Shown piece after piece: positions 5,525 through 14,293 of a DNA stretch of 16,764 nt (position 1 is the first letter of the stretch; each line of letters opens with the position of its first letter). Made by a program: the position numbers and the translations under genes. The stretch comes from DASTPP01 sp035762175 (GTDB lineage: Bacteria > Myxococcota_A > Polyangia > Polyangiales > Polyangiaceae): NCBI GenBank assembly GCA_035762175.1, contig DASTPP010000130.1:1-16764 (forward strand). Direction: 5' to 3'. The notes below the pieces were generated by a model. It saw only the letters and a list, made by a program, of their open reading frames with translations. It was not told where the DNA came from and ran no database searches.

Positions 5525-8500
5525 GTGACCCGCACGCTCTCCCCTGGGCTGCGCCCGCCGGGCCGCACGAACCCTGGTCCCGTTCCGTCGACCCCCCGCC
5601 CCGCGCTCGCGGGCGAAACGAACGGGGCCGGTCCCCCGTCCTCGTCTTCGCCCCCGGGGGTGCAGCGGGCGAACGGGCCGGCCGGCCCGCCCACGACGGG
5701 CGGCGCGGGCCCGGCCGTGCCGGGCGGGGGCGGCGGCGGCTCGGGGGGCTCGGGCGGGGGCGGCGGCAAGACCTCGCCCATCGCCGACACGCTCTCGACG
5801 CTGAGCGACCGGGGCCTGCGGCGCCTGCTCGGCGCGCGCACCTTCTTGCGGGGGCTCGAGTACGCGCGCCGCCGCGTGGTCGAAGAGGTCGCGGTGCGCG
5901 AGACCGTGGCCGAGGGGCGCGTGCGCGGCTCCGACAGCGAGCCCTACCTCGTCAAGGTGCTGCTCACGCCCGAGGGCATCAAGAGCCAGTGCAGCTGCCC
6001 GGTCTTCGTAAAGTCGCAGCAGCACTGCAAGCACGTGGCGGCGCTGCTCATCAGCGTGCGCGACCAGGCGCGCGGCGCGAGCCCGCGGCCGCAGCCGCCG
6101 CCGGCGCCCTCGGGCGGGGGCGGCGGCGGGGGCGGGGGCGGCGAGAAGGCGCCGCCGGCCGCGTCGGTGTCGGGGTCGGCGGGGCCGAACGCGGCCGGGG
6201 GCAAGGCGTCGCGGCGCGAGCGGCGGCGGGCGCGGCTCTTGGCGCTGCAGCAGGGCTCGCCCGGGGGCCACGGCCACCACAACCACGAGCGGCACGCGCC
6301 GGCGCACGGGCCGCACGCCTCGCACGCCGCCATCCCGGCGGCCGCGCAGGTGGCGCCCGACGGGGTCGCGCGCACGACGGGCATCGGCGCGTGGCTGCCG
6401 CAGTCGCAGCCGGTGCCGCGACCGATCGAGTTCCGGGTGCTGGTGCGGCCCGGGGGGCTGACGGTGACGGCGCTCGACCCCGAGGCGCGGGTGCCGATGC
6501 TGCCCTCGGTGGCGCTCACCTGGCAGGCGCTCGCGCCGACGCCCGACCGCGACGCGCTGCGGGTGCTCGCGCGCTTCGAGAGCGGCAACCCGCGCCACCC
6601 GGCGGTCGACATCCGGGGCGAAGACGTGTCCGAGCTCTTGCCGTACCTGGCCAACCGCCGGGTCTTGCTCGAGCCGACGCTGATGCAACTTCGCTTCGGC
6701 GAAGAGCCGCTGCGGCCGCGCTTCGACCTCGAGCTGGTCGGCAGCGACACCATCGTGGCCAAGGCGAGCTTCGAGCGGCCGAGCGACCGGCGCAAGTTCT
6801 CCCTGGCGAACGGGGGCTGGTTCGAGGGCTGGCCGGGCTGGCACGTCGACATCGCCGAGGGCATCGCGCGCCCCATCGACCGGCGCGTCTCGCCGGCGGC
6901 GCTGCGGCGCCTGCAGAAGAACCCGACCATCGCCGAGCCCATGGGCGAGCTCATCCCGCTCATCATGGACGGGCTGCCCAAGGTCGCGCTCGAGATGGGC
7001 GCCGAGCTGCCCGCGCTCGACCAGATCGCCGACGTCGTCGACCTCGAGCCCACCTTCCGGATGCAGGCGGGCGGCTCGCTCGTCGAGGCGCGCGTGACGC
7101 TGACGGCGGTCTACGGCGACACCGAGGTGCAGGTCCGCGCCGACGGCATCTCGCCGCCGGTCATCATCAAGCCGCCCGAGGGCGGGCAGAAGCGCTTCCG
7201 GTGCATCCGCTGCGATATCCCCGCGCAGCAGCAGGCGGCCGAAAGGCTCGCGGCCCTCGGCCTGTCGGCCGACGAGACGGGCCAGTCGTTCGTCGCCCAG
7301 GGCGACCGGGCGATCAAATTCTGGAGCGAGGGCCTCGGCTCGCTGCCCGACGAGTGGGACTTGTTCGTCCCCGAAGACCTGGTCGACACGCAGGTGCGCC
7401 CGACGCCGCTGCGCGCCCGCGCCTTCACCGACTCGGGCGTCGACTGGCTCTCGCTCAAGCTCTCGTTCGAGAGCGAGGGCATCGCCGTCGGGCGCGACGA
7501 GCTCGTGCGCTGCCTGGCCGAGGGGCGCAAGTACGTCCGGCTCGAGGACGGCTCGTACGCGACGCTCGACCCGGCCCAGGTGCGGTCGATTCTCGACCGC
7601 GAGATCGAGCTGCTCACGGCCGCGGGCAAGACGGGCCGAATCCCCCTGTCGCAGGCCGGGCGGCTGCAAGAGCTGCTCGGGCAGATCGAAGACAAGCACG
7701 TCAGCCCGAAGACGGCGGGCCTCTTCAAGAAGCTCGCCGGCATCGACTCGATCGAGGCGGTCAAGAAGCCGCGCGCGCTCAAGGCGACGCTGCGGCCCTA
7801 CCAGGAGGCGGGCCTGTCGTGGCTGCGCTTCATCCACGACCTGCGCTCGGGCGGCGTGCTCGCCGACGACATGGGCCTCGGCAAGACGCTGCAGACCATC
7901 GCCCTGCTCTGCTCGGTCAAGCAGGACGAAAAGCAGCTGCGGTCGCTCATCGTCGCGCCGACCAGCGTCGTGTACAACTGGTCGCGCGAGATCGAGCGCT
8001 TCGCCCCCACGCTCAAGACCACCATCTGGCACGGCGCCGACCGGCACGAGCAGAAGGACGCCCTCGAGGAGGCCGAGGTCGTCATCACGAGCTACCCGCT
8101 GCTGCGCCGCGACGAAGAGCTGCTCTCGGGCATCGACTTCGACTACGTGATCCTCGACGAGGCGCAGCACATCAAGAACCCGCTGAGCGCGACGGCCGCC
8201 GCGGCCAAGAAGCTCAAGGCCGGCCGCCGCCTCGCGCTGACGGGCACGCCGATCGAGAACCGCCTGTCCGAGTTCTGGTCCATCTTCGACTTCGTCAGCC
8301 CGGGCCTGCTCGGCTCGCTCGAGAAGTTCGAAGAGCGCTACGCCCGGCCGATCGACGCGGGCGACGCGAAGACGGCCGCCCGGCTGCGCGCGGCGGTGCA
8401 CGCGTTCATCTTGCGGCGCACCAAGCTCGAGGTCGAGAAAGACCTGCCCGAGAAGATCGAGATGGACCAGGTCTGCGAGATGACCCCCGAGCAGCGCGGC

Positions 8501-9181
8501 GTGTACCTGAGCGTGCTGCGCGAGGTGCGCGCGCACGTGCTCGGCGAGGTCGAGAAGAACGGCCTGGCGAAGAGCCAGCTGCACATCTTGGCGGGCCTGA
8601 CGCGCCTGCGGCAGGCGGCGTGCGACCCGCGCCTGCTCGGGCTGCCCAAGCCCTTCACCGACGAAGACTCGGGCAAGCTGCAGGCGCTCGTCGAGCTGCT
8701 CGAGCAGTGCCTGTCGGGCGGCCACAAGGTGCTCGTCTTCAGCCAGTTCACCTCGATGCTGGCGCTCGTGCGCGAGGCGCTCGAAAAAGAGGGCATCACC
8801 TACGAGTACCTCGACGGCTCGACGAAAGACCGCGCCGAGCGCGTCGACCGCTTCCAGAACGACGCCTCGGTGGGCGTCTTCCTCATCAGCTTGAAGGCGG
8901 GCGGCACCGGGCTCAACCTGACGGCCGCCGACACCGTCGTGCACTACGACCCCTGGTGGAACCCCGCGGTCGAAGAGCAGGCGAGCGCGCGCGCCCACCG
9001 CATCGGCCAGTCGAAGGTGGTCAACGTCTACCGCCTCGTCTCGCAGGGCACGATCGAAGAGAAGATCTTGCAGCTCAAGCAGAAGAAGCGCGACCTCGTC
9101 GCCACCGTGCTCAGCGAAGACGCGGGCGGCGCGAAGAAGCTGACCAAGACCGACCTCGAAGAGCTGTTCCGGCTCGACTGA
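5525..9181 (+). CDS. SWI2/SNF2-family ATPase with SWIM zinc finger
   Basis: This is a DNA-translocating ATPase of helicase superfamily 2. Seen in 1218 residues: a disordered Gly/Pro-rich N-terminus (1-85), a SWIM zinc finger with C156, C158, C168 and H170, a Gly-, Arg- and His-rich linker (about 185-275), and a long region (290-750) where the bacterial SNF2-associated domain is expected. The SNF2 core follows: Walker A GLGKT (784-788), DEAQ (878-881), the LTGTPIENRL motif, and the C-terminal RecA lobe with GGTGLNL and HRIGQ (1158-1162). All motor motifs look intact. The GTG at 5525 is the first sensible start; no ribosome site is clear and the conserved part begins only near residue 86. Bacterial members are linked to transcription recycling or genome maintenance. 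The exact task is unknown; there are no restriction or phage-defence neighbours. Confidence 0.93.
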   Translation: MTRTLSPGLRPPGRTNPGPVPSTPRPALAGETNGAGPPSSSSPPGVQRANGPAGPPTTGGAGPAVPGGGGGGSGGSGGGGGKTSPIADTLSTLSDRGLRRLLGARTFLRGLEYARRRVVEEVAVRETVAEGRVRGSDSEPYLVKVLLTPEGIKSQCSCPVFVKSQQHCKHVAALLISVRDQARGASPRPQPPPAPSGGGGGGGGGGEKAPPAASVSGSAGPNAAGGKASRRERRRARLLALQQGSPGGHGHHNHERHAPAHGPHASHAAIPAAAQVAPDGVARTTGIGAWLPQSQPVPRPIEFRVLVRPGGLTVTALDPEARVPMLPSVALTWQALAPTPDRDALRVLARFESGNPRHPAVDIRGEDVSELLPYLANRRVLLEPTLMQLRFGEEPLRPRFDLELVGSDTIVAKASFERPSDRRKFSLANGGWFEGWPGWHVDIAEGIARPIDRRVSPAALRRLQKNPTIAEPMGELIPLIMDGLPKVALEMGAELPALDQIADVVDLEPTFRMQAGGSLVEARVTLTAVYGDTEVQVRADGISPPVIIKPPEGGQKRFRCIRCDIPAQQQAAERLAALGLSADETGQSFVAQGDRAIKFWSEGLGSLPDEWDLFVPEDLVDTQVRPTPLRARAFTDSGVDWLSLKLSFESEGIAVGRDELVRCLAEGRKYVRLEDGSYATLDPAQVRSILDREIELLTAAGKTGRIPLSQAGRLQELLGQIEDKHVSPKTAGLFKKLAGIDSIEAVKKPRALKATLRPYQEAGLSWLRFIHDLRSGGVLADDMGLGKTLQTIALLCSVKQDEKQLRSLIVAPTSVVYNWSREIERFAPTLKTTIWHGADRHEQKDALEEAEVVITSYPLLRRDEELLSGIDFDYVILDEAQHIKNPLSATAAAAKKLKAGRRLALTGTPIENRLSEFWSIFDFVSPGLLGSLEKFEERYARPIDAGDAKTAARLRAAVHAFILRRTKLEVEKDLPEKIEMDQVCEMTPEQRGVYLSVLREVRAHVLGEVEKNGLAKSQLHILAGLTRLRQAACDPRLLGLPKPFTDEDSGKLQALVELLEQCLSGGHKVLVFSQFTSMLALVREALEKEGITYEYLDGSTKDRAERVDRFQNDASVGVFLISLKAGGTGLNLTAADTVVHYDPWWNPAVEEQASARAHRIGQSKVVNVYRLVSQGTIEEKILQLKQKKRDLVATVLSEDAGGAKKLTKTDLEELFRLD

Positions 9182-9274
9182 GGGGCGGGGGGCGCGCCGG
9201 CCGGGCGGGCCCCCGGGGCCGGGCCGCCGGGGCCCCCTCGGGGCCGAGAGCGCGCGGCCGGGGCCCGGGCGGGC

Positions 9275-9336
9275 GGGGCCCGTTGCGGCCGGGGGGCGCG
9301 CGGCCGGGGCCCGTTGCGGCCGGGGGGCACGCGGCC
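9275..9336. repeat. 31-base tandem repeat, two copies
   Basis: GGGGCCCGTTGCGGCCGGGG and the following 11 bases occur at 9275-9305 and 9306-9336 with one difference (G/A). A degenerate third copy precedes them near 9256-9274. Each unit carries TTGCGG, and the second copy supplies the -35 box of the promoter that follows. Confidence 0.85.
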
Positions 9337-9343
9337 CTATACT
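9314..9343 (+). promoter_or_regulatory. sigma-70-type promoter, near-leaderless
   Basis: TTGCGG (9314-9319), an 18-base spacer and TATACT (9338-9343; five of six match TATAAT). The -10 ends nine bases before the GTG at 9353, so transcription would begin at about the start codon. GAGGGG at 9345-9350 is too near the GTG to act as a normal ribosome site. Confidence 0.6.
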
Positions 9344-9352
9344 TGAGGGGCC

Positions 9353-11373
9353 GTGCCCTCTCGACAGCCCGTCCTCATCGTCGACGACGACGCGCAGCGG
9401 GGCGCGAGGCTCGGGCAGGCGCTCGCGCAGGCGTCGCTCGCGAGCGAGCAGGTGGGCTCGGGGCAGGAGGCCCTGGCCTGGCTCGAGCGCGCGACGCCCT
9501 CGCTCATCCTGGTCAAGGCGGCGCTCGAGGGGCCGAGCGGCTACGACCTCTTGCGGGCGCTGCGCTCGCGGCCGGCGACGGCCGAGCTGCCGGCGGTGAT
9601 GCTGGTCGCCTCGGGCGACGACGAGGGGGTGGCGTGCGCGTTCGAGGCGGGGGCCGACGACGTCCTGCGCACGCCCTTCGGGCCGGCCGAGCTCGTGGCG
9701 CGGGTGCGGGGGCAGATGCGGCTGCGGGGCTACGTCGAGACGATCGCGCAGCGCTCGAGCGAGGCCGAGCTCTTGCTCGAGCTGACGCAGGCGCTCGCCT
9801 CGAGCCTCGACCTGCGCGAGATGCTCGGCATGGTCGTGCGGCGCGTCGCCGAGGCGACGGGGGTCGACCGCTGCAGCATCGTGCTGGCGCGCGAGCGGGG
9901 CGACGTCGGCTACGTGGTCGCGTCGAACGACGACGACCAGGTCTACAACCTGCCGCTCGACCTCGAGAAGTACCCCGAGATCCGCCAGGTTTTGCAGAGC
10001 GGCGCGCCGCTGTCGATCGACGACGCCTCGACGCACCCGCTCTACGAGGTGGTGCGGCGCGAGGCGCCGCCGCTCGGGTACGCGAGCCTGGCGCTCGTGC
10101 CGATCGTGTTCGAGGGCCGGGCGCTCGGGGTGCTCTTCTTGCGCTGGCGGGCGCGGCACGCGGCGGGGCGGCCGGTGCTGGCGCTCGCGCAGACGATCGC
10201 GAACGCGACCGCCGTCGCCCTGCGCAACGCGCGCGTCCTGCAGTCCTTGCGCGACCAGAGCGAAGAGAGCGACGTCGCGCGGCGCGAGGCCGAGCGGCGG
10301 CTGCGGCTGACCGAGCGCTACGCCGACGTGTTCGAGAGCGCGGCCGACGGCATCGTCGTCGTCGGCCGCGACGGGTCGGTGGCGTTCTCGAACCCGCGGG
10401 CGCGCGAGATCCTGGGCTTCGGCAAAGACGCGCCCGCCTCGGGCCTGCGCGAGGTGCTCGACGCGCCCGAGCTCGCGACGGCGCGGCGCACGCGCGAGGC
10501 GCTCGAGCGGGGCGAGGCGCCCATCAGCCTCGACGTGCGGGCCAAGCGGGCCGACGGCGAGGCGGTGACGCTGGGCGCGAACGTCTCGCTCCTGCACGAG
10601 GACGACGCCATCCTGGTCAGCTTCCGCGACGTGACGGCCGAGCGGCGGACGGCCGACGAGCTGCGCAAGACCAAGGGCTTCTTGGAGCGGGTCATCGACA
10701 GCTCCGTCAACGCCATCGTCAGCGCCGACCTGCGCGGGCAGGTGCTGCTCTTCAACCGCGCGGCCGAGCGCTGCTTCGGCTACGCGGCCGACGAGGTGAC
10801 GGGCAAGCTGGGCGCGGGGGCGCTCTACCCGCCGGGCGTCGCGCGCCGCATCATGCGGCTGATGTGCGAGCGGGGCGGGCGGCTCGAGAACTTCCGGACC
10901 GAGGTGGCGGCCAAGGGCGGCGAGCGGGTGCCGGTCTCGATGTCGGCGGCGCTCATCTACGAGGGGGGCCGGGCCGTGGGCAGCGTCGGCATCTTCACCG
11001 ACCTGCGCGACCGCATCCGCATGGAGACGAGGCTGGTCGCCGCGCAAGAAGAGCTCAAGGCGCGCGAGCGGCAGGCGCTCATCGCCGAGCTGGCGGGCGC
11101 GACGGCGCACGAGCTGAACCAGCCGCTGACGAGCATGATGGCCTACGCCGAGATGCTCAAGCGGCGGCTCGAGCGCGAGGCGCCGGCGTACGCGGCCGCC
11201 GAGGTCATCTTCAACGAGGCGCAGCGCATGGCCGAGATCGTGCGCAAGATCGGCAAGATCACGCGCTACGAGACCAAGTCGTACGTGGGCCAGACCACCA
11301 TCTTGGACCTCGACAAGGCGAGCGAGGGGCCCGAGTCGGGCGCGCCCGCGCCGCCCGGCGCCGCGGAGACCCC

Positions 11374-11377
<4 letters not shown>
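9353..11377 (+). CDS. pseudo-receiver/GAF/PAS/PAS/DHp sensor protein lacking an ATPase domain
   Basis: A cytoplasmic signalling protein of 674 residues without membrane segments. Domains seen: receiver-like (5-125), GAF (about 137-297), PAS (about 322-430), PAS (about 441-552), coiled coil, then a histidine-kinase dimerisation domain with AHELNQPL (H586), ending at about 640 in a short tail. The receiver keeps the acidic pocket (D11-D13), but the phosphoacceptor Asp is K55, the conserved Thr is V85 and the conserved Lys is T107, so it should not be phosphorylated. No N, G1, F or G2 box follows H586, hence no ATP-binding domain. The frame ends in ATGA, overlapping a complete kinase gene, which suggests phosphorylation in trans or a heterodimer. 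Start: GTG 9353; the fold begins at residue 6, leaving no later option. Confidence 0.9.
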
Positions 11378-12657
<1,280 letters not shown>

Positions 12658-12683
12658 AGGGCCCGCGCGCCCCCCGGCGCCGC

Positions 12684-14090
12684 TCAGCGGCGCGTCGGCC
12701 CGAGCGGCACCACGATCTTGGGGCCGGTCTGCTCGATGTCGTCGATCGGATCGATCTCGACGAACGATTGCAGATCTTCGACGTCGTCGAAGATCGTGGG
12801 CAAGCCCTGGTTGCCGACCAGGTTCTCGACCGCCGCGGCCGCCAGCTCGCGCAACGTCTCGCCCCGCGCCGTCGCCGGCGCATCGTCGCCGCTCTGCGGC
12901 GGCGGCGTGGTGCTCGCCGAGCCCGCGCCGGCCTTGCCCGCCTCGGCCACCTTGCCCGCCTCGGCCTTGCTCGCTTCGACGGCCTTGCCCGCGTCCGCCT
13001 TGGCCGCCTCGGCCTTGAGGGGCTGGGGCTCGGCCTTGCCCGCGTCCGCCTTGCCCGCCTCGGCCTTGGGGGGCTCGGCCTTGCCCGCCTCGCCCTTGCC
13101 CCCTTCGCCCTTGCGGCCGACCAGCGAAGGCGGCGAGCCGCTCGCGTTGCGCAGCGCCGGGGTGCCCGACGGTGGGGTGCCCAAGGGCTTTGTCCGGGGG
13201 GCGCTCAGATCGATCGGGCTGGTCGGCATCGCGCTCGGCGGCTCCGCGCTCGAGCGCGGTTCGCTGCCCTCGGCCTTCGGGGGCGCGGGCGACTCGGCGG
13301 GCGCCGGGGGCCCGAGCCCCATCGCCCTCTCGGCCACGTCGAGCACGCCGCCGAGGTCGCGCAGCGGCACGTGCGTGGCGATCGTCTCGGGCAGCGCGAT
13401 CGAGAGGTCGTCGGCCGCGTGGAAGGGCTCGCCCGGATCGACCTTCTCGCGCTTGAGCCGCGCGTCGTCGATGGCCGCCCGCACCTCGACCGGCATGTGC
13501 GTGTGCCAGGCGCGGTTGTCGATGGCCGTGCGCACGTCCCAGGCGTTGAGCACGGGCGCGCGCCCCATGTCGTCGATGAAGCTCTTGTCGTTCAAGAGCG
13601 CGCCGATCAGCCAGGCGACGAGCTCGCGGTGCGCGGGGCGGCGGTCGTCCCAGGGGAAGCGCTCGCGGAAGGCGCGCCAGAACGCCGCGACGGGGCCGTA
13701 GACGGCCAGCTCGACCGGCGAGAACGCCTCTTCGAAGGCGCGCACCGTCGTGTCGCCGTCGTCGACGACCGAGTCGACGAGCGCGGCCTGAAAGTCGGCG
13801 ATCTTCTTGCGCGCGGCCTTGGGCGCGAGCCCCGTCAGCGCCGTCGTGATGCGCTGGCGGATGTCGGGGCGCTCGTTGAGCCAGCGCATCCGCTCGGTGG
13901 CGGGCCAGGTGCGGCGCAGCACCTCGGGCGACCACCAGGGCAGGTTCGCCTCGCGCAGCTTGGTCAAAAGCTCGGCCACCAGCTGGACCGTGGGCGTCGC
14001 CAGCAGGAACGTGCGCGCCTCACGCGCGAGGACGTCGTCGTCTTTGCGCTCGGCGTCTTGGTGGACGAGCGGCTTGGGGCTCTCGGACAT
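12684..14090 (-). CDS. unrecognised protein with Lys/Ala/Gly repeat segment
   Basis: I do not recognise a family. Seen in 468 residues: an acidic and helical N-terminal domain (about 10-260) rich in Trp and Arg (PWWSPEVLRRTW, WRAFRERFPWDD), a Pro/Ser-rich linker (260-325), a repeat segment (about 327-387) built from GKAE/KAEAGKAD-like units, and a conserved-looking acidic C-terminus (LPTIFDDVEDLQSFVEIDP, 430-448). The repeat resembles histone-H1-like or TolA-like low-complexity tails and could bind nucleic acid or act as a spacer. No signal peptide or membrane segment. The start at 14090 has GGAGG at 14101-14105 and a plausible promoter upstream. A longer stop-free extension to 15686 is an antisense by-product of the vWA gene and is not used. 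It lies 203 bases downstream of that lipoprotein gene. Confidence 0.8.
   Translation of the reverse strand: MSESPKPLVHQDAERKDDDVLAREARTFLLATPTVQLVAELLTKLREANLPWWSPEVLRRTWPATERMRWLNERPDIRQRITTALTGLAPKAARKKIADFQAALVDSVVDDGDTTVRAFEEAFSPVELAVYGPVAAFWRAFRERFPWDDRRPAHRELVAWLIGALLNDKSFIDDMGRAPVLNAWDVRTAIDNRAWHTHMPVEVRAAIDDARLKREKVDPGEPFHAADDLSIALPETIATHVPLRDLGGVLDVAERAMGLGPPAPAESPAPPKAEGSEPRSSAEPPSAMPTSPIDLSAPRTKPLGTPPSGTPALRNASGSPPSLVGRKGEGGKGEAGKAEPPKAEAGKADAGKAEPQPLKAEAAKADAGKAVEASKAEAGKVAEAGKAGAGSASTTPPPQSGDDAPATARGETLRELAAAAVENLVGNQGLPTIFDDVEDLQSFVEIDPIDDIEQTGPKIVVPLGPTRR
12930..13112 (-). repeat. coding Lys-Ala-Gly repeat tract
   Basis: On the plus strand GCCTTGCCCGCCTCGG-like units recur, encoding AGKAE/KAEAGKAD on the minus strand. 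The unit length is irregular (6-12 codons) and copies are imperfect, typical of slippage-prone coding repeats. Confidence 0.75.
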
Positions 14091-14137
14091 GAACGTGGGG
14101 CCTCCGGGGGCCGTGGCGGGACCCCCTCGTAGGGTCG

Positions 14138-14166
14138 AGTCTACACGACCTTCGTCGGGCGCCGAA
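14138..14166 (-). promoter_or_regulatory. promoter candidate for the Lys-repeat protein gene
   Basis: On the minus strand TTCGGC (14161-14166), a 17-base spacer and TAGACT (14138-14143) are correctly spaced. Transcription from there would give a leader of about 40 bases including GGAGG. This would let the gene be transcribed apart from the lipoprotein gene before it. Confidence 0.4.
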
Positions 14167-14293
14167 GGCCACGACGACGTTGCGCCCGCCGGGCTCCCGA
14201 ACGCCGGCGCGAGCCCGTCCGTGGCGGGGGCGGCCCCGGCCCCCGCCCCCGGCCCGAACGCCCCCGGCGGTCGCCGCCCGGCCGCGGGGCGCC

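Noticed and set aside
5516..11110. A 5.6 kb stop-free minus-strand frame opposite the SNF2 and sensor genes
   Set aside because: Its product is Arg/Leu/Ala/Asp strings with no domain, and it mirrors the codon structure of the sense genes; long antisense frames are expected at this GC content.
5989..11373. Plus-strand stop-free frame running into the complete kinase gene
   Set aside because: Only the part from the ATG at 11374 encodes recognisable domains; the upstream part is an alternative frame of the SNF2 and sensor genes.
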